Below, one piece after another: positions 17,068 to 27,263 of a DNA stretch of 47,285 nucleotides. Both the position numbers and the translations under genes were made by a program. Location: assembly GCA_022600975.1 (NCBI GenBank), contig JAHZJJ010000115.1:1-47285 (forward strand), read 5' to 3'. This stretch comes from Gammaproteobacteria bacterium (lineage in GTDB: Bacteria; Pseudomonadota; Gammaproteobacteria; Pseudomonadales; Cellvibrionaceae). How positions within the stretch are numbered: position 1 is the stretch's first letter; every line of letters begins with the position of its first letter. Below the pieces are notes generated by a model. It had not been told where the DNA came from and ran no database searches. It saw nothing but the letters and a program-made list of their open reading frames with translations.

Positions 17068-17793
17068 ATGGAAAAGGCCAAACCACTTTTTTGCTTTGCC
17101 CATAGAGGTTATTCCCAGCGCGCTACAGAGAATACTTTGCAGGCTATTAGCCACGCTCTGGAATATGCCATCGACGGTATAGAGATTGATGTTTGGAATG
17201 TGGGTGGGCAATTGTTGGTTGTGCACGATAGACGCTTAGGGCGTTTGCTCGCCGGTCGGCAATTGATTACGGATATGTCTCCAGAAATTTTGCAGCAGAT
17301 GCCGCTGCCTTGCGGTGACACTATACCCAGTTTGCGTGAAGTGCTTGAGTTGGTTGGCAGCCAAGTACAATTAAATTTGGAATTAAAAGGCAGCGATTGC
17401 GCAGCTTTGGTTGCCTCGGAACTCGAAGCCTATGTGCGCGACTGCGGTGGCTGCTTTGAACAATACCTTGTATCGTCCTTTGACCATCGTCAGCTCTACC
17501 ATAGTTTGCAATTATTGCCCCAGGTGCGTCGCGGGGTGTTGCTGGCAAGTGTGCCGCTGGATTTGGCTAGCTGTGCAGAAGCTTTGCAGGCTTATTCGGT
17601 GCACTTAAGTTTAAATATTGCGTGTGTGGAGATGATTGAGGATGCGCGTAAGCGCGGCTTTAAAAATTATGTCTTTACCGTAAATGAACTTGAAGATTTA
17701 CAGTTAATTGCCACCATGGGTGCGGACGGTGTTTTTACCGATCAACCGCAGCTGGTGATAGAGTATAACGCCTCAAAAGCGGTACCATTCTAG
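17068..17793 (+). CDS. Glycerophosphodiester phosphodiesterase
   Basis: This enzyme splits glycerophosphodiesters from phospholipid turnover into glycerol-3-phosphate and an alcohol. The 241-residue protein has no signal peptide and so resembles the cytoplasmic UgpQ type. The GDPD signature is intact: the AHRGYSQRATENT segment at about residues 11-23, GIEIDVW near residue 37 with its metal-binding Glu and Asp, and VVHDRRLGRL. Later come the LNLELKG metal-site strand and the C-terminal VFTVNELEDLQ and GVFTDQP motifs. It lies alone between the flavin reductase and a convergent amidohydrolase. Confidence 0.92.
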   Translation: MEKAKPLFCFAHRGYSQRATENTLQAISHALEYAIDGIEIDVWNVGGQLLVVHDRRLGRLLAGRQLITDMSPEILQQMPLPCGDTIPSLREVLELVGSQVQLNLELKGSDCAALVASELEAYVRDCGGCFEQYLVSSFDHRQLYHSLQLLPQVRRGVLLASVPLDLASCAEALQAYSVHLSLNIACVEMIEDARKRGFKNYVFTVNELEDLQLIATMGADGVFTDQPQLVIEYNASKAVPF

Positions 17794-17855
17794 ACCTATA
17801 ATGGTCGAGCGTGGGTTTGAGCTATAGATTTTCGAGCTTAGGCTATCCGTAAAGC

Positions 17856-19526
17856 TTAGTGGTTGGCTGTGTATTTTAATTTCCCCGCGACCCAGGTTTG
17901 TAGAACCTGAGTTTTCCAGATGTCTTCTCGCTTGCCGTTGATAATATCTCGATCCACCAGTATAAAATCCGCCCATTTTCCGGCCTCAATAGAGCCCAGG
18001 CTATGTTCCTGGTGGGCTGCATAAGCGGCATTTAAAGTGAAACTTTTTAGTGCTTGTGATGGTGTCATACGATCTTCCGGGAGCCAGCCTGTAACCGGTT
18101 GATTATTTCGGTCTTGACGGGTGACGGCGGCATGCAGTCCATAAAAGGGGTTGGCCAGTTCAACAGGAAAATCAGAACCAGAAGCAATTAAGGTATTTTG
18201 TTGTATCAGCTTTTGCCAAGCATAGGCGCCCTTCAGGCGTTCAGCGCCAAGGCGCTCTTCAGCCATGTTTTTGTCACTGGTGGCATGACTAGGCTGTACA
18301 GAAGCAATTATATTTAAAGCGTTGAAGCGGGGTATATCGTCAAGTGAAATAATTTGTGCATGCTCTATACGATTTCTCAGTGCCCGGCCACCTACTTTTT
18401 TGTAGGCTTTTTCAAAGGCATCTAAAGTTAAACGATTGGCTAAATCGCCAATGGCATGTACGTTAACTTGAAATCCTCGATCTAGAATAAATTGTATGCG
18501 TTGATCTAGCTTTTCCGGTTTGCTTAGCAGCAGCCCGGTATGATGTGAAGCATCTGTATAAGGCGCGAGTAGTGCGGCTCCGCGGCTACCTAAAGCACCA
18601 TCAGCATAAAGCTTAACGCTGCGAATCGACAGGCGATCTTCTGGGTCTGAAAGGATACCTTGTTTTAACCAGTGCTTAAGCTTGAGGCTTGAACCGGATA
18701 GCATGCCGTAAATGCGCACAGGCAGTTGGTTTTCTTTCAGTCTTTGTTTATAAATGGATAAATCTAGTTGATTTACGCCTGCGTCATGAACGCTGGTTAT
18801 GCCCAGCGACAGGAGGTGAGAAAATGCTCTGTCAAAAACGTAAGTTTGTTCTTTCAGACTGGGTTTGGGAATTTTCACCGTGACCAGATTGGCGGCATTA
18901 TCAATTAGCACCCCAGTTGCTCGCCCTTTATGATCACGCTCTATTTTTCCTCCTTTGGGGTTTGGGGTTGAATCAGTGATATTGGCTATTTCAAGGGCCC
19001 TGCTATTCACCCAAATGGCATGGCCATCAATACGCTCTAGTACTATAGGCCGAGTGATGTCGCTTGCATCGAGAGAGGCAGCGGTTGGAAAGCTTTTCTC
19101 AGGCCACAATGTTTGATTCCAGCCACGCCCAAGAATCCATTTCGTTGTTTGGTTGTGCTTGGCAAATTTTTTAACGGCTTCAACAGCCAAAGTTTCTGAG
19201 CGGGTATCTCGCAGCTGAACCCTGAGCATTTCGTTACCAAGATTGGAGATGTGGCCGTGGGCATCAATTATTCCCGGTAGTAAAAAATTATTGTTCCCAT
19301 CGATGCGGTTACATTTTTTATAAGCTTCAGTGATTTCTTGATTGCCAGTTGCGAGTATCCTTCCTTGCTTAAAGGCCATCCAAGAGAAAGCGGTGAGCGT
19401 TTGTTTTTCTGCTGTAGGCGTGATGCCGTTAATGTTATAGATTAATTGGCAGCTGGCTTTTGTTTGCAATGCGGTTAGAGCGGATAAAATAGTGAAAATA
19501 ACTTTTGTCTTTATTGCAAGATTCAT
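17856..19526 (-). CDS. Exported YtcJ-like metal-dependent amidohydrolase
   Basis: This 556-residue protein belongs to the amidohydrolase superfamily (amidohydrolase 3, YtcJ type). A signal peptide covers about residues 1-24, ending near a Cys (Lys-Ala-Ser-Cys), so a periplasmic location or lipoprotein anchoring is possible. The metal-binding HxH is in IIDAHGHISNLG (about residue 92), the YADGALGSRGA motif lies in the middle, and ASGSDFPV carries the late Asp. The substrate is unknown; the family includes deformylases and carboxamide hydrolases. Codon use is more A+T-rich than in the ubiG-side genes. It is transcribed towards the GDPD gene and stands alone. Confidence 0.9.
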   Translation of the reverse strand: MNLAIKTKVIFTILSALTALQTKASCQLIYNINGITPTAEKQTLTAFSWMAFKQGRILATGNQEITEAYKKCNRIDGNNNFLLPGIIDAHGHISNLGNEMLRVQLRDTRSETLAVEAVKKFAKHNQTTKWILGRGWNQTLWPEKSFPTAASLDASDITRPIVLERIDGHAIWVNSRALEIANITDSTPNPKGGKIERDHKGRATGVLIDNAANLVTVKIPKPSLKEQTYVFDRAFSHLLSLGITSVHDAGVNQLDLSIYKQRLKENQLPVRIYGMLSGSSLKLKHWLKQGILSDPEDRLSIRSVKLYADGALGSRGAALLAPYTDASHHTGLLLSKPEKLDQRIQFILDRGFQVNVHAIGDLANRLTLDAFEKAYKKVGGRALRNRIEHAQIISLDDIPRFNALNIIASVQPSHATSDKNMAEERLGAERLKGAYAWQKLIQQNTLIASGSDFPVELANPFYGLHAAVTRQDRNNQPVTGWLPEDRMTPSQALKSFTLNAAYAAHQEHSLGSIEAGKWADFILVDRDIINGKREDIWKTQVLQTWVAGKLKYTANH

Positions 19527-19584
19527 AACTTTCCCTTTATTGTGTCTATTTTTTTAATTGTTACTGGCGATAACTTTTATATTG

Positions 19585-19606
19585 ACCTGCCACGTTAGTG
19601 GCAGGT
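19585..19606. repeat. Perfect 9-base inverted repeat upstream of the amidohydrolase
   Basis: ACCTGCCAC (19585-19593) pairs with GTGGCAGGT (19598-19606) around GTTA. It lies 60-80 bases upstream of the amidohydrolase start and 65-85 bases after the yciK stop. No T tract follows on the minus strand, so it is a poor terminator; an operator for the amidohydrolase gene is equally possible. Confidence 0.5.
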
Positions 19607-19670
19607 ATTAGTCGACAAGAGCACCTATACAAATCAGACGGAAGGTTAAACCCTCTGTGTTGCCCACAAG

Positions 19671-20426
19671 TTATTGTTGGGCATTAAATTGTTTGCCATT
19701 GACGTCACGGCTAGCATCACCCATTAGATATAGATAAGTGGGCATAATGGACTCTGGTGTGGCCACAGTTTTTGGGTCTTCAGCGGGGTAAGCGCTGGCG
19801 CGCATATTGGTGCGGGTGGCACCGGGATTTACGCTATTGGCGCGAATTTTAGAAACACCATCCAGTTCGTCGGCCAATACCTGCATCATACCCTCGGTGG
19901 CAAATTTAGAAACTGAATAGGCGCCCCAAAAAGCGCGACCCTTGCGGCCCACACTGGAACTACTAAAGACAATGGAGCCAGCCGCTGACTGTTCTAGCAG
20001 TGGCAGCAAGGCTTTGGTGAGGCCAAATGTTGCATTGACATTAACTTGTATCACCTGTTGCCAGGTGGTGTAGTGGTAATTGCTAAGGGGCGTGCGCTGG
20101 CCCAGCAGACTGGCGTTGTGCACTAGGCCATCGAGGCGGCCAAACATATTTTCGATGGCTTCAGCCAGTTGCTCAAATTGTTCCATGGATGCAGTGGCGA
20201 GGTCTAGGGGAAAGATAGCTGCTTGAGGATTGCCCGCAGCCTCAATTTCATCATAAACCGCTTCCAATTTGGCGCTGGTGCGCCCGAGTAAAATGACGGT
20301 TGCACCATGTGCAGCAAAGGTTTTTGCCACTGTTTTGCCGATGCCGTCACCGGCACCGGTGATCATAATGCACTTGTCTTTGAGTAAGTCGGCTGAAGGG
20401 GTGTAATGATTGATAAACTCTGACAT
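19671..20426 (-). CDS. yciK: YciK family short-chain dehydrogenase/reductase
   Basis: This 251-residue NAD(P)-dependent SDR has the nucleotide-binding TGAGDGIGKTVA motif (about residues 23-34), the HNAS segment, the catalytic serine in FSSSSVG, and the YxxxK pair in AYSVSKFA. The beginning (a short lead then LLKDKCIMITGA) matches the YciK group. Its substrate is not established. It is the last gene of the mtaD-ubiG-mupP-yciK run, the order seen in Pseudomonas, and starts 56 bases after the mupP stop. Confidence 0.93.
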   Translation of the reverse strand: MSEFINHYTPSADLLKDKCIMITGAGDGIGKTVAKTFAAHGATVILLGRTSAKLEAVYDEIEAAGNPQAAIFPLDLATASMEQFEQLAEAIENMFGRLDGLVHNASLLGQRTPLSNYHYTTWQQVIQVNVNATFGLTKALLPLLEQSAAGSIVFSSSSVGRKGRAFWGAYSVSKFATEGMMQVLADELDGVSKIRANSVNPGATRTNMRASAYPAEDPKTVATPESIMPTYLYLMGDASRDVNGKQFNAQQ

Positions 20427-20482
20427 GGCGTTTCCAGATAATGAGTAGTCAGGGACAGTATAAATCTGTACGGTTATTACTA

Positions 20483-21160
20483 TTAGGGCTGCTGTGCATT
20501 AAAGAGATAGTTTTGCTTTAGTAGCGGCCAGATGTCTGTGGCACAGGCAACCGTGTGATCAGCCCGCCAGCTCAGTGGGTCATCACCACTATTGATATAG
20601 CCGTAGGTGCAAGCGATGGTCGGAACCCCAGCGGCACGCCCGGCACTGATGTCCCGTTCGTGATCGCCGATATAAATGGCTTCACTCGGGGTGCAGTCAA
20701 GCTGGCGGCAAGCCAATAAAATGGATTCTGGGTCGGGTTTGCGGTTGCGGACATGATCCGGGCAGACAATTGTGCCCGGGGCAGGTAGATGAGAAAAAGC
20801 CCGCATTAAGGGTAAAGTGTAAACGGCGGGCTTGTTGGTCACTACGCCCCAGGCAATGCCGGCCTGGGCCAGTTGTTGCAGCAACGCTTCTATGCCGGGA
20901 AAGGGGGCAGTATTGGTTGCTAGGCGCAGCAGGTATAAATCCAGAAAAGCCTGGAGAATGACATCGAATTCCGGTTCCCCTCGTTCTTTATTAAAAGCCA
21001 GTTTGATCATAGCGGCCGCACCATTGGAGATGACGTCGCGAATATCTCCCTCTGGTAATGGTGGAAGACGGTATTGTTGACGCAGTTGATTGAGAGCGAG
21101 AATAAATTCTGGTGCGGTGTCAAACAGGGTGCCGTCGAGATCAAACAGGACTGCTTTCAT
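20483..21160 (-). CDS. mupP: N-acetylmuramic acid 6-phosphate phosphatase MupP
   Basis: This HAD-family phosphatase has 225 residues. The nucleophile motif [13 protein letters not shown] lies at the start, with a helical cap, then GVVTNKP (motif II) and [10 protein letters not shown] with its acidic pair (motif IV). By sequence alone it could be called a phosphoglycolate phosphatase (Gph). The position between ubiG and yciK is, however, that of MupP in Pseudomonas. There the enzyme dephosphorylates MurNAc-6-phosphate in the anabolic peptidoglycan recycling route that bypasses MurA and lowers fosfomycin sensitivity. Its start overlaps the ubiG stop by four bases, indicating translational coupling. 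Confidence 0.88.
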   Translation of the reverse strand: MKAVLFDLDGTLFDTAPEFILALNQLRQQYRLPPLPEGDIRDVISNGAAAMIKLAFNKERGEPEFDVILQAFLDLYLLRLATNTAPFPGIEALLQQLAQAGIAWGVVTNKPAVYTLPLMRAFSHLPAPGTIVCPDHVRNRKPDPESILLACRQLDCTPSEAIYIGDHERDISAGRAAGVPTIACTYGYINSGDDPLSWRADHTVACATDIWPLLKQNYLFNAQQP

Positions 21161-21867
21161 GGTGTGATGGCCGGTTTGCTAGCGTGCAGCAGATAGTTGA
21201 CATCCACATCTCGGGGGGCGAGCTTGTAGTTGCGAGTTAGTGGGTTGTAAGTCATTCCGGTGATATCGTGCAATGCGAGTTCCGCGCTTCTAAGCCAGCC
21301 GCCAAACTCTGAAGGACGAATAAATTTGCGGTATTCGTGGGTGCCTTTGGGTAGCATACGCAGTATATATTCTGCGCCGACCACGGCGAGCAACCACCCT
21401 TTTGGGGTACGGTTAATAGTGGAAAAAAATAGTTGCCCCCCGGGTTTTACCAATGTGGCGCAGGCCTCGATAACCGACTTGGGGTCAGGTACATGTTCAA
21501 GCATCTCAAGGCAGGTGACAATGTCGAAGCTGTCGGGCTCGGCTGCAGCCAATTCTTCTGCCGAGGTGTGACGGTAATCGATGTCGAGCTCGGATTCTAG
21601 CGCGTGCAGTCGAGCGATATCGAGTGGCGCCTGGCCTAAATCGATACCGGTCACGGTGGCGCCGCGCTGGGCCATGGATTCGCTAAAGATGCCGCCACCA
21701 CAGCCCACATCGAGCAATTTTTTACCGGCAACTGGAGCTCGTTCGTCAATATAATTGGCGCGCAGGGGGTTGATTTCATGCAGCGGTTTGAACTCGCCAT
21801 GGCGATCCCACCAGCGGTTGGCCAGTTGTTCAAATTTGGCGATTTCCGCCGGGTCTACGTTATTCAT
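21157..21867 (-). CDS. ubiG: Ubiquinone biosynthesis O-methyltransferase UbiG
   Basis: UbiG performs both O-methylations of the ubiquinone ring using SAM. The 236-residue protein is of standard length. It begins with the family's [18 protein letters not shown] segment, then has the SAM-binding [16 protein letters not shown] motif (about residues 49-64), the [13 protein letters not shown] motif, and the [15 protein letters not shown] segment with its conserved WL after it. It lies 23 bases downstream of mtaD and overlaps mupP, so all are probably one transcript. Confidence 0.97.
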   Translation of the reverse strand: MNNVDPAEIAKFEQLANRWWDRHGEFKPLHEINPLRANYIDERAPVAGKKLLDVGCGGGIFSESMAQRGATVTGIDLGQAPLDIARLHALESELDIDYRHTSAEELAAAEPDSFDIVTCLEMLEHVPDPKSVIEACATLVKPGGQLFFSTINRTPKGWLLAVVGAEYILRMLPKGTHEYRKFIRPSEFGGWLRSAELALHDITGMTYNPLTRNYKLAPRDVDVNYLLHASKPAITP

Positions 21868-21890
21868 GAAGCTCTCGAAGAATGATAACT

Positions 21891-23261
21891 TTAATGTCCA
21901 CGGCCGGCCATTTTAGCACGCCAGTGCTGGGCCTGATGGATCAGTTCCTGTTCATTTAGTGTTTGTAAAATGCGGTTTTTCAATAAGCGTCTGCCAGCTA
22001 CCCACACATCGCTGATGTTGGGGCCGCTGGCGGTATAAATCAGCTGGGATAGAGGGTTGTGCAGCGGCTGTTGCTCCAATGCATCCAGTTTAATGGCGGC
22101 GAGATCGGCGTTTTTTCCAGCCTCCAGACTGCCGATATGTTGTTCTAGCCCCAATGCTCGGGCGCCGCAAATGGTGGCCATGGCCAGCGCCTGGTGGGCG
22201 GGTAGCGCGCTGGCATCACCAGTGGTGGCTTTGGCGAGCAGCGCGGCAATATTGGCTTCAGCGAATAGATCGAGGCTATTGTTGCTGGCTGCGCCATCGG
22301 TACCGAGCGCCACATTAATACCAGCTTCTTGCATTTGCACTACCGGACAAAAGCCAGAGGCCAGCTTAAGGTTGGATTTGGGGCAATGGCTAACGTGGGC
22401 ACCGCTTTGTTGCAAAAGCTTGATATCAGTAGCATTCGCCACCGTCATGTGCACGCAGAGAGTTTGTGGTGTGAGCAGCCCGAGTTTTTGCAGACGTTCG
22501 GTTGGCCGCATATTAGTCTCGGCGATGGCCTGGGTAACCTCGTTTTGAGTTTCATGCAGATGTATTTGTATCGGCATTTGTAGTTCTGCGGCGTAGGTGG
22601 CGATTTTTTTTAATGTGGTATCGCCAACGGTATAGGGCGCATGAGGCGCAAAGGCGAGACTGATTCGCTCGTGGGAGCGGTAGGTGTCACGCAGTGCCAG
22701 TCCCTTTTCCAGGGCAGCATCAGCATTGTGAGCCCAGGCGTTGGAGGCATCGAGTACCGGAAAGGCGATTTGCGCGCGTATGCCTACATCCCTTGCGGCG
22801 CTGACAATGGCTTCGGGGAAAAAATATTGATCGGAGAAAGTGGTGGTGCCACTACGGAGCATTTCTGCCATTGCCAGACGGCTACCGTCGGCGACAAACT
22901 CGGCGCTGAGCCAGCGCTTTTCCGCTGGCCAGATTTGCTGTTGCAGCCATTCCATTAGTGGCAGGTCGTCGGCGTAACCGCGCAACAGACTCATAGCGCC
23001 ATGGGTATGGGTGTTGACCAGCCCAGGGATAAGCACCTGATCCGCAGCTAGCTGGATTTTTTCTTTGGCAACAAAGCGTTGATCGGCTTCATCTGCCGGT
23101 AGTAGGGCGAGGATTTTACCCGCATGAATGGCCAATGCACAGTTTTCGTACACCTTCTGATCAGGGATTACTGGAATCATCCAGGGTGCCTGTATCAAGG
23201 TGTCGATAGGCTGCGGTTTAAGCAAGTCTTTGGTGTGGGCTGATCTGTTTGCGTTGGACAT
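21891..23261 (-). CDS. mtaD: 5-methylthioadenosine/S-adenosylhomocysteine deaminase (TRZ/ATZ family)
   Basis: This 456-residue amidohydrolase deaminates methylthioadenosine or S-adenosylhomocysteine. The metal-binding motif [14 protein letters not shown], followed by [10 protein letters not shown], is diagnostic for the TRZ/ATZ group. Further metal and catalytic residues appear in the HLHETQNE stretch, [15 protein letters not shown] and [10 protein letters not shown]. The N-terminal segment contains [13 protein letters not shown], typical of the Pseudomonas enzyme encoded next to ubiG. The neighbouring SAM-dependent UbiG makes S-adenosylhomocysteine, which this protein could help remove. It is the first gene of the mtaD-ubiG-mupP-yciK set and is divergent from gyrA. 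Confidence 0.93.
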   Translation of the reverse strand: MSNANRSAHTKDLLKPQPIDTLIQAPWMIPVIPDQKVYENCALAIHAGKILALLPADEADQRFVAKEKIQLAADQVLIPGLVNTHTHGAMSLLRGYADDLPLMEWLQQQIWPAEKRWLSAEFVADGSRLAMAEMLRSGTTTFSDQYFFPEAIVSAARDVGIRAQIAFPVLDASNAWAHNADAALEKGLALRDTYRSHERISLAFAPHAPYTVGDTTLKKIATYAAELQMPIQIHLHETQNEVTQAIAETNMRPTERLQKLGLLTPQTLCVHMTVANATDIKLLQQSGAHVSHCPKSNLKLASGFCPVVQMQEAGINVALGTDGAASNNSLDLFAEANIAALLAKATTGDASALPAHQALAMATICGARALGLEQHIGSLEAGKNADLAAIKLDALEQQPLHNPLSQLIYTASGPNISDVWVAGRRLLKNRILQTLNEQELIHQAQHWRAKMAGRGH

Positions 23262-23359
23262 GTGGCTGAGCCTTTTTTGTGATTAGAGCCGAGATCGACT
23301 TTAATCATCGCGGGCCGCGGGGGCAAGCTTCTTCAGGGCGTCCTGGCCTGCGCCAGTTA

Positions 23360-23368
23360 TGGTAGAAT
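23360..23368 (+). promoter_or_regulatory. gyrA: Possible extended -10 promoter upstream of gyrA
   Basis: TG-G-TAGAAT (TG at 23360-23361, hexamer 23363-23368) forms an extended -10 element about 100 bases before the gyrA ATG. No good -35 sits 17 bases upstream, which fits an extended -10 type. It lies in the only region that can hold the divergent mtaD and gyrA promoters. Confidence 0.35.
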
Positions 23369-23466
23369 GATTTGTTTGACTGGAGCTGTATCCGAGGCTC
23401 CGTTTGACCTCATTACTGTTGAATCAGCTTAATCGGTGACTCAATGATAAGGAATGCCGGAAAACT

Positions 23467-26037
23467 ATGGGCGAATTAGCTAAAGAGATCTCTCCGATAA
23501 ACATCGAAGAGGAGTTAAAGCAATCCTACCTCGACTATGCCATGAGTGTGATTGTGGGTCGCGCCCTACCCGATGTGCGTGACGGACTTAAACCGGTACA
23601 CCGCCGTGTACTCTTTGCCATGAGCGGGTTGAAAAACGATTGGAATAAACCCTATAAAAAATCTGCCCGGGTAGTGGGTGATGTTATTGGTAAATATCAC
23701 CCTCACGGTGACAGTGCGGTTTACGATACCATCGTGCGCATGGCACAGCCGTTTTCATTGCGCTACATGTTGATAGACGGCCAGGGCAATTTCGGTTCCA
23801 TTGATGGCGACAGTGCAGCGGCCATGCGCTATACCGAAATTCGCATGGATAAGTTGGCTCATGAGCTTCTATCGGACCTAGATAAGGAAACCGTCGATTT
23901 TATCGATAATTACGATGGTTCCGAGCAGATGCCGGAAGTGATGCCATCGCGGGTGCCCACTCTGCTGGTCAACGGTTCCTCTGGTATTGCTGTGGGCATG
24001 GCCACCAATATTCCGCCGCACAATTTGAGTGAAGTAGTGCGGGGATGCCTGGCACTTATTGATAATGCAGCGCTGACCATTGATGACCTGATGGATATTA
24101 TTCCGGGTCCAGATTTTCCTACAGGCGCCACTATTAATGGTCGGGCAGGGATTTTACAGGCTTATCGCACCGGTCGTGGGCGTATTTATATTCGCGCCAA
24201 AGCGGAAGTAGTGCGAGATGATAAAAGCAACCGTGAAATCATCATTATTACCGAGATCCCCTATCAGTTGAATAAGGCACGTTTAATCGAACGAATCGCC
24301 GAGTTGGTAAAAGAGAAGAGAGTTGAGGGTATTTCTGAGCTGCGCGATGAGTCGGACAAAGACGGCTTGCGGGTGGTGATCGAACTGAAGCGTGGCGAGC
24401 TGGGTGAGGTGGTGTTGAATAACCTCTACGCCCATACCAAGCTGGAAAGCGTTTTTGGCATTAATATGGTGGCGCTGGTCGACGGCCAACCAAAGCTGCT
24501 CAACCTTAAGCAATTACTTGAATATTTTATTCTTCACCGCCAGGAAGTGGTGACCCGACGCACGGCCTTTCTGCTGCGCAAAGCCCGCGAGCGCGGCCAT
24601 ATTCTTGAGGGGCTGGCAGTGGCTATTGCCAGCATTGATCCGGTCATTGAGCTGATTAAGTCCTGTTCGACACCAACAGAGGCCCGCGAAGCATTGCTGA
24701 GCAAGGGCTGGCCGGTGGCTAAAGTGCAGCAGTTCCTGGAGCGTGCCGGCGCGAATGCCTGTCGTCCGGATGACTTGCCGCAGGAGTTTGGCTTGCGTGG
24801 TGATGCCTATCATCTGTCTCCAGCCCAAGCGCAAGCTATTCTCGAATTGCGTCTGCATCGACTGACTGGGATGGAGCACGATAAATTACTGGCCGAATAC
24901 ACTGAGCGCCTGGAGCAAATTACGGGCTATATGCATATTCTCGCCAGCCCTGAGCGTTTGATGGCAGTTATTCGTGAAGAGCTGGAAAACCTGGAGCAGG
25001 AGTTTGGTGATAAGCGCCTTACGGATATTACTAGCTCTCAGTTAGATCTCTCGACAGAGGATTTGATCACTCCGGAAGACAGGGTGGTGACCATATCCCA
25101 CAATGGTTATGCTAAGAGCCAACCCTTGGCGGATTATCAAGCTCAACACCGCGGAGGCATGGGTAAATCCGCTATCCAGGTAAAAGATCAGGATTTTGTC
25201 GAGCAGCTGCTGATCGCCAATTCCCACGATACTATTTTGTGTTTTTCTAACAGAGGCAAGGTCTACTGGCTCAAAGTGTATGAGGTGCCCACTGCCGGGC
25301 GGGCGTCTCGTGGCCGGCCAATGGTGAATATGTTGCCGTTGGAAGAAAGCGAGCGAATCACGAGTATTCTGCCGGTATCTGAATATGATTCCGAGCATTT
25401 TATTTTCTTTGCCACCGCCAAAGGAACGGTGAAAAAGACGCCGCTATCTGCCTTTGCTCGCCCGCGCGGTGTGGGGCTGAAGGCGATTGAGCTGGAGGAG
25501 GGTGATCGGCTGATCGCTACAGCGATCACCGATGGCAGCCGCGATGTGGTGTTGTTTACCAGTGGTGGCAAGGCTGCGCGTTTTGCCGAGAGTGCGGTGC
25601 GTTCAATGGGGCGGGTGTCGCGTGGTGTGCGTGGTATTCGCATGCCAGAGGGCAAACAGTTGATCGCCATGGTTATTGCGGAAGTAGGCGCTACAGTAAT
25701 GACGGTATCTGTCAATGGCTATGGCAAGCGTACAGCAATTGAGGATTTTCCCGCAAAAGGGCGCGGTACCCAGGGTGTTATTGCCATGGCGGAGAGTGCT
25801 CGCAATGGCGAACTACTAGGAGCTTGTCAAGTTCACCCGGGTGAAGAGATTATGCTGATTTCTGATCGAGGTACCTTGGTGCGAACTCGGGTTGATGAGG
25901 TCTCTGTGATGAGCCGCAATACCCAGGGTGTACGTGTAATTCGTCTTAAAGCGAATGAGCATCTAGTTGGAATTGCGCGAATTGAGGAAAGTGAAGTGAC
26001 CAGGGGAGCAGCCGAGGAAGAGGTGGGTGATACATAA
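23467..26037 (+). CDS. gyrA: DNA gyrase subunit A
   Basis: This is the breakage-reunion subunit of gyrase, which with GyrB introduces negative supercoils. The 856-residue length is normal. The catalytic tyrosine is Tyr122 in the [10 protein letters not shown] segment. The quinolone-resistance region is wild-type at the key sites, with Ser83 and Asp87 in the GDSAVYDT stretch. The C-terminal domain begins near residue 530 with beta-pinwheel blades. It contains the GyrA box, close to QRRGGKG, as the HRGGMGK variant at about residues 558-564. The tail is acidic. Its start ATG follows GGAA at 23459-23462. It heads the conserved gyrA-serC-pheA run and ends at a strong terminator. Confidence 0.98.
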   Translation: MGELAKEISPINIEEELKQSYLDYAMSVIVGRALPDVRDGLKPVHRRVLFAMSGLKNDWNKPYKKSARVVGDVIGKYHPHGDSAVYDTIVRMAQPFSLRYMLIDGQGNFGSIDGDSAAAMRYTEIRMDKLAHELLSDLDKETVDFIDNYDGSEQMPEVMPSRVPTLLVNGSSGIAVGMATNIPPHNLSEVVRGCLALIDNAALTIDDLMDIIPGPDFPTGATINGRAGILQAYRTGRGRIYIRAKAEVVRDDKSNREIIIITEIPYQLNKARLIERIAELVKEKRVEGISELRDESDKDGLRVVIELKRGELGEVVLNNLYAHTKLESVFGINMVALVDGQPKLLNLKQLLEYFILHRQEVVTRRTAFLLRKARERGHILEGLAVAIASIDPVIELIKSCSTPTEAREALLSKGWPVAKVQQFLERAGANACRPDDLPQEFGLRGDAYHLSPAQAQAILELRLHRLTGMEHDKLLAEYTERLEQITGYMHILASPERLMAVIREELENLEQEFGDKRLTDITSSQLDLSTEDLITPEDRVVTISHNGYAKSQPLADYQAQHRGGMGKSAIQVKDQDFVEQLLIANSHDTILCFSNRGKVYWLKVYEVPTAGRASRGRPMVNMLPLEESERITSILPVSEYDSEHFIFFATAKGTVKKTPLSAFARPRGVGLKAIELEEGDRLIATAITDGSRDVVLFTSGGKAARFAESAVRSMGRVSRGVRGIRMPEGKQLIAMVIAEVGATVMTVSVNGYGKRTAIEDFPAKGRGTQGVIAMAESARNGELLGACQVHPGEEIMLISDRGTLVRTRVDEVSVMSRNTQGVRVIRLKANEHLVGIARIEESEVTRGAAEEEVGDT

Positions 26038-26055
26038 CAACCTGCCGGGCAGGTT

Positions 26056-26086
26056 AAAAAAGGCCGCAATCATCGCGGCCTTTTTT
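26056..26086 (+). terminator. Rho-independent terminator after gyrA
   Basis: An A-run, GGCCGC, a short loop, GCGGCC and six T residues form a textbook terminator (stem arms about 26062-26067 and 26075-26080) 18 bases past the gyrA stop. The A and T runs extend the stem, and it can act on both strands. Confidence 0.9.
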
Positions 26087-26165
26087 AACTGCGGTGCGCG
26101 CAGTCGTAGTCTGTCGTGCTTACGGCAATGCGTACAGCTTGAGATGAGTTAATGGAAATAAAAAG

Positions 26166-27248
26166 ATGAGACAATTTAATTTCTGTTCTGGCCCCGCGGC
26201 ATTGCCGCAATCGGTCTTGTTGCAGGCGCAACAGCAATTGCTCGACTGGCAGGGTCGCGGTTGCTCGGTGATGGAAATAAGTCATCGTTCACCGGAGTTT
26301 ATCGCTGTAGCGGAGCAGGCCGAACAGGATCTGCGAGATCTATTATCCATTCCTCGGCATTATAAAGTGCTTTTTTTATCCGGCGGTGCCACGGCGCAAT
26401 TCAGTGCCGTGCCCTGGAATTTGTTTGGCGGCGATAGTTTTCGACGTGCGGATTATCTGCAAACTGGCCACTGGAGTAACAAAGCGATTGCCGAGGCGCG
26501 CCGCTATGGCGAAGTCAATGTGGTGGCTACTAGTGCTGAGCAGAATTTCAATTATGTACCCGAAGCGGCAAGCTGGCAGGCGAGTGAAGGCGCGGCTTAT
26601 TTACACTATACGTCTAATGAGACCATTCACGGGGTAGAGTTTCCCTATGTGCCCGAGGTGAGTTGCCCGCTGATTGCTGATATGTCTTCCAATATTTTGT
26701 CTCAGCCGCTGGCGGTAGAAAAGTTTGGGGTGATTTATGCCGGGGCGCAAAAAAACATTGGCCCCTCGGGTATTTCAGTGGTGATAGTACGCGATGATTT
26801 ATTGGATCGGGCTGTGGCTGAGATTCCCCGCAGTTTGAGCTGGAAAGTCGCTGCTGATGCCGGATCAATGGACAATACGCCAGCAACTTTTGCTTGGTAT
26901 TTGTCGGGTCTGGTATTCAAGTGGCTGAAAGCTGAGGGCGGAGTGACAGCAATGGCGGCGCTGAACCAGCGCAAATCCAGTTTGCTCTATGATTTTATCG
27001 ATCACAGCAATTTTTATCATAATTCGGTGGCACTGAGTAGCCGTTCGCGTATGAATGTCCCCTTTACGCTGGCTGACAATAAGCTGGACGCGCTTTTTGT
27101 AAATGAAGCGACGGAGGCAGGGCTGCTCAATCTGAAGGGCCATCGTTCGGTGGGGGGTATGCGGGCTTCCCTATATAACGCAGTGTCACTACAAGCAGTG
27201 CAAGCATTGGTGGCTTTTATGGGCGATTTTGAACAACGTAATGGTTAA
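26166..27248 (+). CDS. serC: Phosphoserine aminotransferase
   Basis: SerC is a PLP enzyme making 3-phosphoserine for serine synthesis and acting in pyridoxal phosphate synthesis. The 360-residue protein starts with the family's NFCSGPAALP segment. The phosphate-binding FLSGGATAQF motif lies near residue 72. The PLP lysine is in the AGAQKNIGPSG segment (about residue 198), and the C-terminal GHRSVGGMRASLYNA motif contacts substrate. It is 16 bases upstream of pheA and begins about 80 bases beyond the gyrA terminator. Confidence 0.97.
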   Translation: MRQFNFCSGPAALPQSVLLQAQQQLLDWQGRGCSVMEISHRSPEFIAVAEQAEQDLRDLLSIPRHYKVLFLSGGATAQFSAVPWNLFGGDSFRRADYLQTGHWSNKAIAEARRYGEVNVVATSAEQNFNYVPEAASWQASEGAAYLHYTSNETIHGVEFPYVPEVSCPLIADMSSNILSQPLAVEKFGVIYAGAQKNIGPSGISVVIVRDDLLDRAVAEIPRSLSWKVAADAGSMDNTPATFAWYLSGLVFKWLKAEGGVTAMAALNQRKSSLLYDFIDHSNFYHNSVALSSRSRMNVPFTLADNKLDALFVNEATEAGLLNLKGHRSVGGMRASLYNAVSLQAVQALVAFMGDFEQRNG

Positions 27249-27263
27249 TGCATAGGCGATTTT

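Noticed and set aside
20483..21160. Calling the HAD phosphatase phosphoglycolate phosphatase (gph)
   Set aside because: Position between ubiG and yciK matches MupP in Pseudomonas; gph is kept only as the alternative.
23711..23730. Quinolone-resistance mutation in gyrA
   Set aside because: Residues 83 and 87 read Ser and Asp, the wild-type state.
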